Source: Tepidimonas aquatica (GTDB lineage Bacteria > Pseudomonadota > Gammaproteobacteria > Burkholderiales > Burkholderiaceae_C). Taken from it: a DNA stretch of 38,783 nt. The notes below the pieces were generated by a model, which had not been told where the DNA came from, searched no databases, and worked only from the letters and a program-made list of their open reading frames with translations. Of this stretch, positions 17,870 to 27,173 are shown in pieces. The stretch is taken from assembly GCF_007556585.1 (NCBI RefSeq), contig NZ_VJNA01000025.1:1-38783 (forward strand). The letters run 5' to 3'. Every line of letters starts with the position of its first letter. Position 1 is the first letter of the stretch. The position numbers were made by a program, and so were the translations under genes.

Positions 17870-18204
17870 GGGCGACGCTCGGGCACCGCGTCGCGCGGCA
17901 CCGGCGCGCCCGAGGGCAGGCGCATGTGCAGTGCCGCCTGCGCCATCAGGCTGGCCGACACCGGTGCCGTGACAAACACAAACAGCGTGATCAGCAGCTC
18001 GGCCAGACTGGGCCGGCCGTGCGCCAGCGACACCACGATCGAGGCCAGCAGCACCCCGCCCACCCCCAGCGTGGACGCCTTGGTCGGCGCGTGCAGCCGC
18101 ATGTACACGTCGGGAAAGCGCACCAGCCCCACCGCGCCCACCAGCAAAAAGAACGCTGCCAGCAGCACCAGCGCCGCGGCCAGGTATTCCAACGCCACCG
18201 TCAT
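17827..18204 (-). CDS. mrpG: Monovalent cation/H+ antiporter subunit G
   Basis: 125 aa membrane protein, last gene of the Mrp operon. Three hydrophobic helices and the family pattern GLVRFPDVYMRLHAPTKAST identify MnhG/PhaG/MrpG. The C-terminal tail (PSGAPVPRDAVPERRP) is hydrophilic and not conserved. The ATG at 18204 has a GGAGG Shine-Dalgarno and lies 13 bp after mrpF. The coding end overlaps the 3' end of the convergent LOG gene, so no spacer for a dedicated terminator exists between them. Confidence 0.9.
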   Translation of the reverse strand: MTVALEYLAAALVLLAAFFLLVGAVGLVRFPDVYMRLHAPTKASTLGVGGVLLASIVVSLAHGRPSLAELLITLFVFVTAPVSASLMAQAALHMRLPSGAPVPRDAVPERRPHTPGSTGQASGKS

Positions 18205-18217
18205 CGCCGCGCCCTCC

Positions 18218-18499
18218 TCATTCCACCACGTCGCCGCGCGCCACGTACCGCGCCAGCGCCACGGTGGACACAAAGCCCAGCATCGCCACGATCAACGCCG
18301 CCTCGAACACCAAGGGGCTGTCGTGGCGGATGCCCAACAGCACCACCAACGCCACGAGCCCCATGTACAGCGTGTCCAGCGCCAGGATGCGATCCGGCAG
18401 CGACGGCCCGCGCAACAGCCGCCAGCCGCACAGCAGCACCGCCATCCCCACCGCCAACGCGCCGATGTCCAGCGCCCACATCAACACCTCGCTCATCAT
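18218..18499 (-). CDS. mrpF: Monovalent cation/H+ antiporter subunit F
   Basis: 93 aa with three predicted membrane helices. LLRGPSLPDRILALDTLYMG is the MnhF/MrpF signature, with the conserved Asp of the DRxxALD motif. Two adjacent ATG codons (18499 and 18496) are possible starts; the first overlaps the mrpE stop as ATGA. It is a small accessory subunit of the hetero-oligomeric Mrp complex. Confidence 0.9.
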   Translation of the reverse strand: MMSEVLMWALDIGALAVGMAVLLCGWRLLRGPSLPDRILALDTLYMGLVALVVLLGIRHDSPLVFEAALIVAMLGFVSTVALARYVARGDVVE

Positions 18500-19059
18500 G
18501 CGCTCCTGTCATCCAGCGGCTGGCCGGTGTTGCCGTCGCCGACGCGAAATACGCGCAGCAACGGCGCCTCGTACCGCACCTTGATGTCGGCCACCAACGC
18601 CGCCGGGTCGTCGGTGTTGAGGACGTGCACCAGCAAGCGGCGTTGCTCCTCGTCCACCACCGCCGACACCGTACCGGGCGTCATCGTGATGATGCTGGCC
18701 AGCAGTGCGTTGACGCGCGCGTGGTCGCTGGCCAGCGGCACGTACACCCACGCCGGCTGCACGCGCTGCAGTGGCCCCAGCGTCAGGCGCGCCACCGTCA
18801 CGTTGGCCACCACGATGTCCCACAGCACCACCAGGGTCAAGCGCAGCGCGGCGCCCCAGTCCACGCGGCCGGCGGCGTCGAGCCAGGGCCGCAACAGGTA
18901 AGGTACACCCCAGCCCAGCAGCAGCGCCCACAGCAGGTGCGCGGGCGCCACGCTGCGGTTCAGCAACACCCAGCTCGCCGCCAGCAGCAGCGACAGCACG
19001 GGGTGGGGCCACGCACGGCGGTGCGCACGTGGCGCAGGTGCAACGGTGGTGGGGTTCAT
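18496..19059 (-). CDS. mrpE: Monovalent cation/H+ antiporter subunit E
   Basis: 187 aa. Two or three N-terminal membrane segments are followed by a cytoplasmic part with the MnhE pattern: VVLWDIVVANVTVARLTL, then SIITMTPGTVSAVVDEEQRR and LLVHVLNTDDP. The start overlaps the mrpD stop as ATGA and the stop overlaps mrpF. The subunit is needed for assembly of the antiporter in known systems. Confidence 0.92.
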   Translation of the reverse strand: MNPTTVAPAPRAHRRAWPHPVLSLLLAASWVLLNRSVAPAHLLWALLLGWGVPYLLRPWLDAAGRVDWGAALRLTLVVLWDIVVANVTVARLTLGPLQRVQPAWVYVPLASDHARVNALLASIITMTPGTVSAVVDEEQRRLLVHVLNTDDPAALVADIKVRYEAPLLRVFRVGDGNTGQPLDDRSA

Positions 19060-20687
19060 CGTGGTTCCTCCAGCGGCGGCGCAGGCGGCGTCAGGCGGCC
19101 ATCGTAGGGGCGCGTGGTCTCGCCCCCACCGTCACCGGCGACGCCCAAAACCGCCTGCAGGTAGCCCGCGCGGTCGGCCAGTTGCCGCGCCGTGGCGTCG
19201 GTGTAGGCTTTGATCGGCCCAGCCGCCACCGCCACCAGCACCGTCAAGCCGATCAAGCCCCACGGCGCCGCCAGCAGCCAGCCGCTGCCCCCCGCGGAGG
19301 GCGCGGGCTCGGCAGGCTGCACATGCCAAAACATCACCACGCCGGCGCGCACCAGCGCCAGCAGCGTCAGCAGCCCCGCACCCAGCACCACGGCCCACAC
19401 CCCTACCTGGGCCGGCTGGCCCAGCGCGCTTTGCAACAGCATCACCTTGCCCACGAAACCGGGTAGCGGTGGCAGACCGGCCGCCGACGCCGCCGCCAGC
19501 AGCATCAGCATCCCCAGCGCCACCGGCTCGCGCACCGCCGCCGCGGGCTGCAGCCGGTCGGCCATCGCGCCGCGCTGCGCCGCCACCAGCTCGACGAACA
19601 AAAACAGCGCCGCCACCACCAGCGTGCTGGCCACCATGTAGTACAGCGCCGCCGACAGCGCCTGCGGCGTGCCCAGCGCCACGCCGATGGCGATCGTGCC
19701 GACCGACGCCACCGTCAGGTACCCAACCATGCGCCCCATGCCGTGCGCCGCCAGCGCCCCCAACACCGCCACGACGCTGGTCAGCAACGCCGCCGCCAGC
19801 AGCCACGGCCACACGGTGGGCATGACGTCGGCCAACACCGCACCGTGCACCCGCACCACGGCGTACACGCCCACCTTGGTCATGATGGCAAACAGCGCCG
19901 CCACCGGTGCGCTGGCCGCCGCGTAGACCCCTGGCAGCCACGCGTACAGCGGCACCAGCGCGGCCTTGAGGCCGAACACCACCAGCAGCAGCAACGCCGC
20001 CGCCTGCACCAGCCGCGCGTCGCTGCCCGAGAGCGCCGCCACCCGGCGCGCCACATCGGCCATGTTGAGCGTGCCGGTCACCCCGTAGACAATGGCCAGC
20101 GCGATCAGGAACAGTGCCGACGCCGTCAGGTTCAGCACCACGTAGTGCACGCCCATGCGCAGCCGCTCGCGGCCCTGCCCATGCAGCAACAGCACGTACG
20201 AGGCGATCAGCAGCACCTCGAAAAACACAAACAGGTTGAACAGGTCGCCGGTGACGAACGCCCCGCCCAAGCCCATCAGCTGGAAGTGAAAGATCGCATG
20301 GAAATGCCGGCCGCGCGTATCCCAGCCGCCGCAGGCGTACCACAGCACCGGCAGCGCCACCAAATGGGTCAGCAGCACCATCAGCGCCGCGAGGCGGTCC
20401 AGCACCAGCACGATGCCGAACGGCGCCGGCCATTCGCCCAACGCGTACACTGCCCACCCACCGGTGTCGGCGCGCGCCACCAACGCCGCCGCGTGCAGCA
20501 GCCCCAACGCCACCGACCCCACGCTGAGCGCACGCCGCCAGGCGCGCCTACCACTGGCGTGCCCGCCGCCTTGGCTCGAGTCACCGTGGTCGCCCCACAG
20601 CAACAGCAGCACCGCAGTGCCCAGAGGCCACAGCACCACCAGCACCGGGGCGTGCGTCCACCACCATGCCTGCAACGCGTCCAGCAT
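19056..20687 (-). CDS. mrpD: Monovalent cation/H+ antiporter subunit D
   Basis: 543 aa, a multi-spanning protein (about 14 helices) homologous to the proton-pumping NuoM/NuoN subunits of complex I. Recognised by FHFQLMGLGGAFVTGDLFNL and FVFFEVLLIASYVLLLHGQG, where the Glu in FFEV is the key ion-channel residue. Further support is LVPLYAWLPGVYAAASAPVAAL and PPLPGFVGKVMLLQSAL. The start overlaps the mrpC stop by one base (TGATG). Together with subunit A it should form the cation/proton path. Confidence 0.95.
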   Translation of the reverse strand: MLDALQAWWWTHAPVLVVLWPLGTAVLLLLWGDHGDSSQGGGHASGRRAWRRALSVGSVALGLLHAAALVARADTGGWAVYALGEWPAPFGIVLVLDRLAALMVLLTHLVALPVLWYACGGWDTRGRHFHAIFHFQLMGLGGAFVTGDLFNLFVFFEVLLIASYVLLLHGQGRERLRMGVHYVVLNLTASALFLIALAIVYGVTGTLNMADVARRVAALSGSDARLVQAAALLLLVVFGLKAALVPLYAWLPGVYAAASAPVAALFAIMTKVGVYAVVRVHGAVLADVMPTVWPWLLAAALLTSVVAVLGALAAHGMGRMVGYLTVASVGTIAIGVALGTPQALSAALYYMVASTLVVAALFLFVELVAAQRGAMADRLQPAAAVREPVALGMLMLLAAASAAGLPPLPGFVGKVMLLQSALGQPAQVGVWAVVLGAGLLTLLALVRAGVVMFWHVQPAEPAPSAGGSGWLLAAPWGLIGLTVLVAVAAGPIKAYTDATARQLADRAGYLQAVLGVAGDGGGETTRPYDGRLTPPAPPLEEPR

Positions 20688-21070
20688 CAGCGCTCCTCCG
20701 TTGCACCGTGGGCGGCCCGGCCAGCGCCGGGCAGACCGGGCTCGCGCCCATCGACATGGTCGCTGCCGTTGTCATGCGCGCTGCGCAGCGCCAGCTCGAC
20801 GATGAACCCGGTGGTGGCAAAGCCGATCACAATCGCAGTCAGCACCAGCGCCTGCGGCAACGGATCCGCCGCGCGCGTCGCCCCCTCGTGCAGGATCGGC
20901 GGCGCGGCGCTCCACAGCCGCCCCATCACGAAGATGAACACGTTGACCGCGTAGCCCAGCAGCGACAAACCCAACACCACCGGGAACGTGCGCCCGCGCA
21001 GCAGCAGGTACACGCCGCTGGCCGTCACCAACCCCACGCCGCTGGCCACCAAAGCTTCCATGCTCATCAT
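20687..21070 (-). CDS. mrpC: Monovalent cation/H+ antiporter subunit C
   Basis: 127 aa, three helices, NuoK-like. Key sequence: GVYLLLRGRTFPVVLGLSLL, AVNVFIFVMGRL and DPLPQALVLTAIVIGFATTG, the last being the MnhC hallmark. The C-terminal tail after about residue 105 is charged and variable. The first ATG at 21070 overlaps the mrpAB stop as ATGA; two further in-frame ATGs (21067, 21061) are possible. Confidence 0.93.
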   Translation of the reverse strand: MMSMEALVASGVGLVTASGVYLLLRGRTFPVVLGLSLLGYAVNVFIFVMGRLWSAAPPILHEGATRAADPLPQALVLTAIVIGFATTGFIVELALRSAHDNGSDHVDGREPGLPGAGRAAHGATEER

Positions 21071-23895
21071 GATGCGCGTCCCTCCTGCGCGGTGCCCACG
21101 GGAGCCGCGCCAGCGCGGCTGGCGTTGCCCAAGGCCGAAATCGTCAGCAGCGTCGCCCCCACGACGGTGCCGTACACCCCAAGGTCGAACAGCGCCGCCG
21201 TGGCCAGCGGCACGTCACCCAGCAGCGGCAGGTGCACGTGACCGTGCGCGCTGGTCAGGAACGGCCGTCCCCACACGAACGCGCCCACGCCCGTCAGCCC
21301 CGCCACGCCGAGGCCGGCCCCCAGCCAGCGCACGAAGCGCCGTCCGCCGTGCGCGCGCAGCAGGGCCTCGGTGGAGTGCAGGCCGCGTGCCATCGCTTGC
21401 AGCACCAGCGCCACCGCCGTGATCAAGCCGGCGATGAAGCCACCCCCCGGCGCGTTGTGCCCGCGCAAAAAGATGTACACCGCCACCACCAGCGCCGCCG
21501 GCAGCACCACCGCCGCGGCCACGCGCAACAGCAGCGGCGGCCCGGCGAAGGTCCAGCGTCGCCCCTCGGCATCCACCGGGGGCCGCGCCACGCGCAACCC
21601 CTCCATCAAGGCCAGCACCCCCACCGCCGCAATGCCCAGCACGGTGATTTCACCCAACGTGTCGTAGCCACGGAAGTCCACCAGGATCACATTGACGACG
21701 TTGGCACCCCCCCCCTTCGGCAGCGACTGCTGCAAAAAGTACCACGCGATCGATGCATGGTCGCGCGTCAGCAGCACCCAGGTGATCCACCCCAAACCGG
21801 CGCCCGCCACCAGCGCCAGCGCACCATCGCGCAGCCGGCGCTGCGGCGACGACTCGCGCGGCGTGTACGGCGGCAGCAGCGCCAGCCCCATCAGCAACAG
21901 CACGGTCGACACCAGCTCCACCGACAGCTGCGTCAGCGCCAGGTCCGGCGCAGAAAACGCCACGAAGGTCAGCGACGTCACCAACCCCACCACACCGACC
22001 AGCACCACCGCCAGCAGCCGCTGGTGGTGTGCGCGCACCAACGCCACGCAGGTGGCCAGCAACAGCAGCCACACCGCCCACGCCAGCGGGTTGGCCGGCC
22101 ATGGGGTGCGCGCCCCGGCCCCGATGCCCTGCCCCAGCAGCACCGCGCCAGCGGCCACCACCGCCGTACCAACCAACCACGCCACCATGCGCTGCAGCGA
22201 GCCGTTGTCCAGCGCCGCCGTCAGGCGCCCCGCCACGCCCATCAGGCCATCGACGGCGCGCTCGAACACCCGTCGCCCCTGCCACGGCCCCAGGCGGTCT
22301 TCGATCACGATGCCGTGCAAGCGCCGCCCGCGCTGCAGCCGCGCGTACAGCCACACCCCACCCGCCAGCGCCAGCGCGCTGAGCAACAACGGCAGGTTGA
22401 AACCGTGCCAAGGCGTCAGCGTGTACGCTGGCAGCGGCTGACCGACCATCACGGTGGCGGCCGCGTGCACCAGCGGCCCGAACACCACCCCGGGGGCCAG
22501 CCCGGCCGCCAGCGCCAGCGCCACCAGCAACGTGGGCGGCAGCCGCATGCCCAGCGGCGGCTCGTGCGGGTGAGGGTTGGGCACGTCGCCCAGCGGCCCA
22601 TGGAAAAACGCATCGTGCACCAGGCGCAGCGCGTACGCCACGCTGCACGCGCCGGCCAGCGTCGCCACCAGCGGCACCAGCCAGCCGCCGGTGCCCAGCG
22701 CTTCGGCCAGGAACATTTCTTTCGACACAAACCCGTTGGTCAGCGGCACGCCGGCCATCGACGCCGCGGCCAACACCGCCAACGTGCCGGTCCACGGCAT
22801 CAGCGCGAACAGTCCGCCCAGACGACGCAGGTCACGCGAACCGGTCTCGTGGTCGACGATGCCGGCCACCATGAACAGCGGCGCCTTGAACGTGGCGTGG
22901 TTGAGCACGTGCAGCACCGCCGCCACGGCCGCCAGCGGCGAGCCCACGCCGACCAAAAACATGATCAACCCCAGGTGGCTGACGGTGGAGTACGCCAGCA
23001 ACCCTTTGAGGTCGTGCTTGAAGATCGCCACCCACGCGCCCCAGGCGACCGTCAGCAGCCCCACCCCGCCCACCAGCGTTTCGAACACACCGTTGCCCGC
23101 CAGCACCGGATGCAGCCGCATCAACAGAAAAATCCCGGCTTTGACCATCGTGGCCGAGTGCAAGTACGCCGACACCGGCGTGGGCGCGGCCATCGCGTCG
23201 GGCAGCCAGAAGTGAAACGGCACCTGCGCGCTCTTGGTGAACGCGCCCAGCAGGATCAACAACAGCGCTGGGGTGAACAGCGGGTCGGCCTGAATCTCGG
23301 CGCGGCGACCGACCATCTCGCTGATTTCGTACGTACCCGCGATCCAGCCCAACAGCACCATCCCCCCGAGCAGGGCCAGCCCACCGCCTCCGGTGACCGC
23401 CAGCGCTTGCCGCGCCCCGGCGCGCGCCTGCGGGTCGTGGCTCCAGTAGCCCACCAGCAGAAACGACGCCAGGCTGGTCAGCTCCCAAAACACCGCCAGC
23501 AGCAGCAGGTTGTCGGCCAGCACCACGCCCAGCATCGCCGCCATGAACAGCATCAGCGTGGCGTAAAACTTGCCGGGCGGGTCGTGCGGCCCCAGGTAAT
23601 ACGCGGCGTACAGGACGATCAACGCCCCCATGCCGGCGATCAGGCCTGCCAGCAGCAGCGACAGGCCATCCAGCCTCAGGCTGACACTCAGGCCGACGTC
23701 CGGCGCCCACGGCCACGACGCCTGCACCGCCCCACCCTGCAACACGCCGGGCGCCAGGCCCACGACCACCGCCAGCGCGCTCAGCGTCACCGCCAACGCC
23801 GCCAGCGCCGACGCACGTCGACCCCCGTGCGCCGCAACCACGGGCAGCACGGCCGCGGCCAGCAGCGGCACTCCAACGATCCACAACAACGGCAC
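21067..23895 (-). CDS. mrpA: Fused Mrp antiporter subunits A and B
   Basis: 942 aa. Residues 1 to about 780 match MrpA (NuoL-like): YYLGPHDPPGKFYATLMLFM, LAVFWELTSLASFLLVGYWS with the key Glu, HFWLPDAMAAPTPVSAYLHS, and LLAYSTVSHLGLIMFLVG. A MrpB domain is fused at the end: YIFLRGHNAPGGGFIAGLI and LFDLGVYGTVVGATLLT. The A-B fusion and the gene order AB-C-D-E-F-G are those of the group 2 (Pha/Mrp) type seen in rhizobia and pseudomonads. It exchanges Na+ or K+ for protons. A GAGGAGGG Shine-Dalgarno precedes the ATG. The 121-bp gap behind the upstream antiporter gene shows no clear promoter, so it may be co-transcribed with it. Confidence 0.94.
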   Translation of the reverse strand: MPLLWIVGVPLLAAAVLPVVAAHGGRRASALAALAVTLSALAVVVGLAPGVLQGGAVQASWPWAPDVGLSVSLRLDGLSLLLAGLIAGMGALIVLYAAYYLGPHDPPGKFYATLMLFMAAMLGVVLADNLLLLAVFWELTSLASFLLVGYWSHDPQARAGARQALAVTGGGGLALLGGMVLLGWIAGTYEISEMVGRRAEIQADPLFTPALLLILLGAFTKSAQVPFHFWLPDAMAAPTPVSAYLHSATMVKAGIFLLMRLHPVLAGNGVFETLVGGVGLLTVAWGAWVAIFKHDLKGLLAYSTVSHLGLIMFLVGVGSPLAAVAAVLHVLNHATFKAPLFMVAGIVDHETGSRDLRRLGGLFALMPWTGTLAVLAAASMAGVPLTNGFVSKEMFLAEALGTGGWLVPLVATLAGACSVAYALRLVHDAFFHGPLGDVPNPHPHEPPLGMRLPPTLLVALALAAGLAPGVVFGPLVHAAATVMVGQPLPAYTLTPWHGFNLPLLLSALALAGGVWLYARLQRGRRLHGIVIEDRLGPWQGRRVFERAVDGLMGVAGRLTAALDNGSLQRMVAWLVGTAVVAAGAVLLGQGIGAGARTPWPANPLAWAVWLLLLATCVALVRAHHQRLLAVVLVGVVGLVTSLTFVAFSAPDLALTQLSVELVSTVLLLMGLALLPPYTPRESSPQRRLRDGALALVAGAGLGWITWVLLTRDHASIAWYFLQQSLPKGGGANVVNVILVDFRGYDTLGEITVLGIAAVGVLALMEGLRVARPPVDAEGRRWTFAGPPLLLRVAAAVVLPAALVVAVYIFLRGHNAPGGGFIAGLITAVALVLQAMARGLHSTEALLRAHGGRRFVRWLGAGLGVAGLTGVGAFVWGRPFLTSAHGHVHLPLLGDVPLATAALFDLGVYGTVVGATLLTISALGNASRAGAAPVGTAQEGRAS

Positions 23896-24016
23896 GGTGG
23901 CAAGCCCTCCTCAAGCGCGGCGCACCGGCCGCGATCGCGTGGTGTGTGTCTGTGCCAGGGCTAGAGTGGTTCGGGCAACAAAAGTTCACCGCCACCTCGA
24001 GGCCGTGTCCTCCGCC

Positions 24017-25276
24017 TCAATGCGGCAGCAGGCGGAAGCACAGCACCGCCACCGCCGTGGGCCCCAGCGCCCCCAAAAACAGCCCCTTGGGCGATATCGC
24101 GCCCTCGCGAAACGCGCTTTTCAGGATCGCCGCCCCGGCGGGGTTGGGGGCGTTGGCGATCACCGTCAGGCCGCCACCGCTGACGGCGCCCGTCACCAGC
24201 GAATATTTGAAGTCGTCCGACAAGCCGTCGACCAGCGACCCCAGGTAGGTCAGCGCCGCGTTGTCGGTGATGGCCGTCAGCAGCGTGGCGCCGAAGTACA
24301 CCTGCGTGTCGCTCATCGCCTGCAGCAGCGGCTGCAACCACCACTGCTGCATGCCGCCCAGCACCACCAGGCCGCCAAGGAAAAACGCCACCAGCAGCCC
24401 CTCGCGCAGAATCAGCCGGCTTTGGTACTGCGGGTACGCGGTGGCCACCCCCATGAACAGCAGAAACACCGACAAAAACGCCGCCGGGTGGTGCGACAGC
24501 AGCACGATCAGGGTCAGAAATACCACGTGCACGGCCACCATGCCGGCCGGCACGCCACGGTACGGCGACTCCACCGCGACGGTCAGCCCGCGCAGGGTGC
24601 GGGCGTTGAGCACCGTCAGCACCGCGGCGTTGATGACCACGGCCAGCGCCGCCTTCCAGCCGATGTTGAACAGCATGTACGGCAGGTCAAAGCCCCACTT
24701 GGCCGCCACCATCAGCACCGGCGGTGCCGCAAACGGCGTCAGCGTGCCGCCGATGGAAACGTTGACGAACAGCGCCCCCAGCGTCGCGTACTTCAAACGC
24801 GACGGCACTTGCGCGAAGATCGGCTCGCGCATCAGCAGCGCGGCCAGCGTCATCGCGGCCGGCTCGGTGATGAACGAGCCCAGCAGCGGCACCACCGACA
24901 GCGTGGTGAAATAAAACGCCAACGGCCGCGGCAACGGCAACAGCCGCACCAGCGCGTCGACGGCGGCGGCAGCGGCCTGCAGGATGGGCCGGCTGCCGGC
25001 CACCACCATGATGGCAAACACAAACAGCGGCTCGGTGAAGTTGCGGCTGTCCAGGTACTGCAGCGCCGGTGCTGCCCCCACCATCATGGCGGCCAGCACC
25101 ATGAACAGCATGGCCCACACCCCAAAGACGATTTCCACCTCGCCCAGCAGGTGCCAAACCCCCGCATGCGCCGGGCGGGTGCGCGCCAGATGTTCGAAAA
25201 ATTTGGTCGAAAACGTGTGCAGCAGCGCCAGCGCAAACAGCGCCGCCGCCAGCCATTGGATTGCGCCGGTGGACAT
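24017..25276 (-). CDS. Putative Na+/H+ antiporter (Na_H_antiport_3-like)
   Basis: 419 aa, about 11-12 membrane segments. It matches my memory of the putative Na+/H+ antiporter family PF07399 and is loosely related to NhaD/CitM-type carriers: SFITEPAAMTLAALLMREPI, SIGGTLTPFAAPPVLMVAAK, LTAITDNAALTYLGSLVDGL and GGGLTVIANAPNPAGAAILK. The duplicated Asn/Asp/Pro-rich re-entrant loops support an ion-transporter fold. It lies directly upstream of the Mrp operon on the same strand, which supports a cation-homeostasis role, but the transported ion is unproven. Confidence 0.8.
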   Translation of the reverse strand: MSTGAIQWLAAALFALALLHTFSTKFFEHLARTRPAHAGVWHLLGEVEIVFGVWAMLFMVLAAMMVGAAPALQYLDSRNFTEPLFVFAIMVVAGSRPILQAAAAAVDALVRLLPLPRPLAFYFTTLSVVPLLGSFITEPAAMTLAALLMREPIFAQVPSRLKYATLGALFVNVSIGGTLTPFAAPPVLMVAAKWGFDLPYMLFNIGWKAALAVVINAAVLTVLNARTLRGLTVAVESPYRGVPAGMVAVHVVFLTLIVLLSHHPAAFLSVFLLFMGVATAYPQYQSRLILREGLLVAFFLGGLVVLGGMQQWWLQPLLQAMSDTQVYFGATLLTAITDNAALTYLGSLVDGLSDDFKYSLVTGAVSGGGLTVIANAPNPAGAAILKSAFREGAISPKGLFLGALGPTAVAVLCFRLLPH

Positions 25277-25319
25277 CCCTCACTCCGTCACGGGCCGCCC
25301 TGGGCCGCGTTGGGGCCGC

Positions 25320-25325
25320 ATTGTA
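25320..25325 (-). promoter_or_regulatory. Possible -10 of the antiporter gene
   Basis: TACAAT on the minus strand, 43 bp before the ATG at 25276, in the 81-bp gap after the 2-hydroxyacid dehydrogenase gene. No recognisable -35 precedes it (G/C-rich tract), so the assignment is weak. Confidence 0.3.
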
Positions 25326-25357
25326 GGGGGCCGCAGGGCCTGCCCGCCGCAGTGGCG

Positions 25358-26362
25358 TCACGTGCGCGGCTGGGGCGGCCGGTTGACCGGGGTGAGCACT
25401 CGGCCTTCGGTCAGGTAGGCGATCAGGTTGTCCGCCGCCAAGTCGGCCATCGCGCGGCGCGTGCGCAACGTGGCGCTGGCGATGTGCGGCGTCAACACGA
25501 CGTTGGGCACTTGCAGCAGGCCCGGGTGCACGTGCGGCTCGCCCTCGAACACGTCCAGCCCCGCCGCGGCGATGCGGCGCTGGCGCAACGCCTCGGCCAG
25601 CGCCGCGTCGTCCACGATGCCGCCGCGCGCCAGGTTGACCAGCACCGCCGTGGGCTTCATCAGCGCCAGATCCGCCGCGCCGATCGTGTGGTGGTTTTCA
25701 GGCGTGTACGGCAGCACCAACATCAGGTGGTCGGCCTCGCGCAGCAGCGTGGCCTTGTCGACGTAGGTGGCGCGGCACGCCTGCTCGGTGGCCGCGTCGA
25801 GGCGGCGCCGGTTGTGGTACAGCACCCGCATGCCAAAGCCGTGCGCGCCGCGGCGCGCGATCGCCTGACCGATGCGGCCCATGCCCAGGATGCCCAGCGT
25901 CGTGCCGTGCACCTCGGCGCCGGCCATCAGGTCCACCGTCCAGCGCGTCCACTGCCCGGCGCGCAGGAAGCGCTCGGCTTCGGTGACGCGCCGGGCCGCC
26001 GCCAGCAGCAGCGCCATGCCAAAGTCCGCCGTCGTTTCGGTCAGCACGTCCGGGGTGTTGGTGCCGACGACGCCGGCGGCGTCCATCGCCGCGACATCGA
26101 AATTGTTGTAGCCCACCGTCATGTTGGCGGCGATGCGCAGCCGTGGGCACGCGGTCAGCAGCGCCGCATCGACGCGCTGGGTGCCGGTCAGCAGCACGCC
26201 CGTTTTGCCCTGCAAGCGGCGAATCAGCTCCTCCTGGCCCCAGTCCTCGTCGGCGTCGTTGCTGTCGACGTCGAAGTGCTGCCGCAGCCGCGCCAGCGTT
26301 TCGGGGAAGATGCGGCGCGCCACCAGCACCGCCGCACGCGCCGTGGGGGTCGGGATGTCCAT
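25358..26362 (-). CDS. D-2-hydroxyacid dehydrogenase (glyoxylate/hydroxypyruvate reductase type)
   Basis: 334 aa. The NAD(P)-binding loop is LGILGMGRIGQAIARRGAHG. The catalytic set is present: Arg in NLARGGIVDDAALAEAL, Glu in DVFEGEP, and His in LTPHIASAT. ANMTVGYNNFDVAAMDAAGV and TETTADFGMALLLAAARR are typical of GhrB/glycerate dehydrogenase relatives. It probably reduces glyoxylate or hydroxypyruvate in the cytosol. The start has a GGAAGGTGAGG ribosome-binding site and lies 4 bp after the nitroreductase stop, as the last gene of a four-gene operon. Confidence 0.92.
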   Translation of the reverse strand: MDIPTPTARAAVLVARRIFPETLARLRQHFDVDSNDADEDWGQEELIRRLQGKTGVLLTGTQRVDAALLTACPRLRIAANMTVGYNNFDVAAMDAAGVVGTNTPDVLTETTADFGMALLLAAARRVTEAERFLRAGQWTRWTVDLMAGAEVHGTTLGILGMGRIGQAIARRGAHGFGMRVLYHNRRRLDAATEQACRATYVDKATLLREADHLMLVLPYTPENHHTIGAADLALMKPTAVLVNLARGGIVDDAALAEALRQRRIAAAGLDVFEGEPHVHPGLLQVPNVVLTPHIASATLRTRRAMADLAADNLIAYLTEGRVLTPVNRPPQPRT

Positions 26363-26366
26363 CGCC

Positions 26367-27173
26367 TCACCTTCCTGCGTTGGCCGGCTCGTCCACCCAG
26401 CGCACGAAGCGCTGCAGCGGCTCGCGCGGCGTCACGAAGCGGTTGACCAGCGCCTGCGGGTCGGCCCAGCCCAGCGCCATGCCGCACACCAGCATCTCGT
26501 TCGGCCCGGCCCCGATCAGCGGCAGGATGATGCGGGCGTAGTGGTTCCACGCCGCCTGCGGGCAGGTGTCGAGCCCGTGCGCACGCGCGGCCACCATCAG
26601 GTTTTGCAAAAACATCCCGGTGTCCAGCAGCGAGCCGCGCCCCATCACGCTGTCGATCGTGATCATCAGCCCCACCGGCGCGTCGAAGAAGCGGAAGTTG
26701 CGCTGGTGCTGCGCGTGCATCTTGTCCTTGTCGCCCTTGCCGATGCCCAACAGCCCATACAGGCCCCAGCCGTTTTCGCGCCGGCGGTCGAGGTACGGGC
26801 TGCCCCACTCGCGCGGGTAGTAGTCGTAGGCTTCCTGGTACTCGGCCGCCAGCGCCGGGTTGGCGCGGATGGCGTCGTGCGCCGCGCACACCTGTTCGCA
26901 CAGCGCGTCGCGCGCACATCCCTGCAGCACGTAGACCTTCCATGGCTGCGTGTTGGAGCCGGACGGCGCGCGCGCGGCCAGCGCCAGCAGCCGCTCGATC
27001 AGGTGGCGCGGCACCGGCGTCGGCAAAAACGCCCGCACCGAGCGGCGCGACACGATCGCCGCTTCCACCGCGGCGGGATCGAGCGCGCGCTGCGCCGCCT
27101 GCAGCGGATCCAGCTCCAGCGGCGGCAGCTCGTCGGCCACGGACACTGGGGACACAAGGTCAGGTGCGTTCAT
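26367..27173 (-). CDS. Nitroreductase-family FMN oxidoreductase
   Basis: 268 aa. FMN-binding hallmarks: [40 protein letters not shown], and [20 protein letters not shown] with the later [10 protein letters not shown]. The middle insert with the acidic/aromatic run [12 protein letters not shown] is seen in the proteobacterial NfnB-like branch. It reduces nitro or quinone compounds with NAD(P)H; the physiological substrate is unknown. The ATG at 27173 overlaps the thioesterase stop as ATGA. Confidence 0.9.
   Translation of the reverse strand: MNAPDLVSPVSVADELPPLELDPLQAAQRALDPAAVEAAIVSRRSVRAFLPTPVPRHLIERLLALAARAPSGSNTQPWKVYVLQGCARDALCEQVCAAHDAIRANPALAAEYQEAYDYYPREWGSPYLDRRRENGWGLYGLLGIGKGDKDKMHAQHQRNFRFFDAPVGLMITIDSVMGRGSLLDTGMFLQNLMVAARAHGLDTCPQAAWNHYARIILPLIGAGPNEMLVCGMALGWADPQALVNRFVTPREPLQRFVRWVDEPANAGR

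Noticed and set aside
21232-23964. Long plus-strand frame (910 codons) opposite mrpAB
   Set aside because: Arg/Gln/His-rich shadow of a conserved membrane protein gene.
23630-26446. Long plus-strand frame (938 codons) opposite the antiporter and dehydrogenase genes
   Set aside because: It crosses several real genes and their gaps and has no domain structure.
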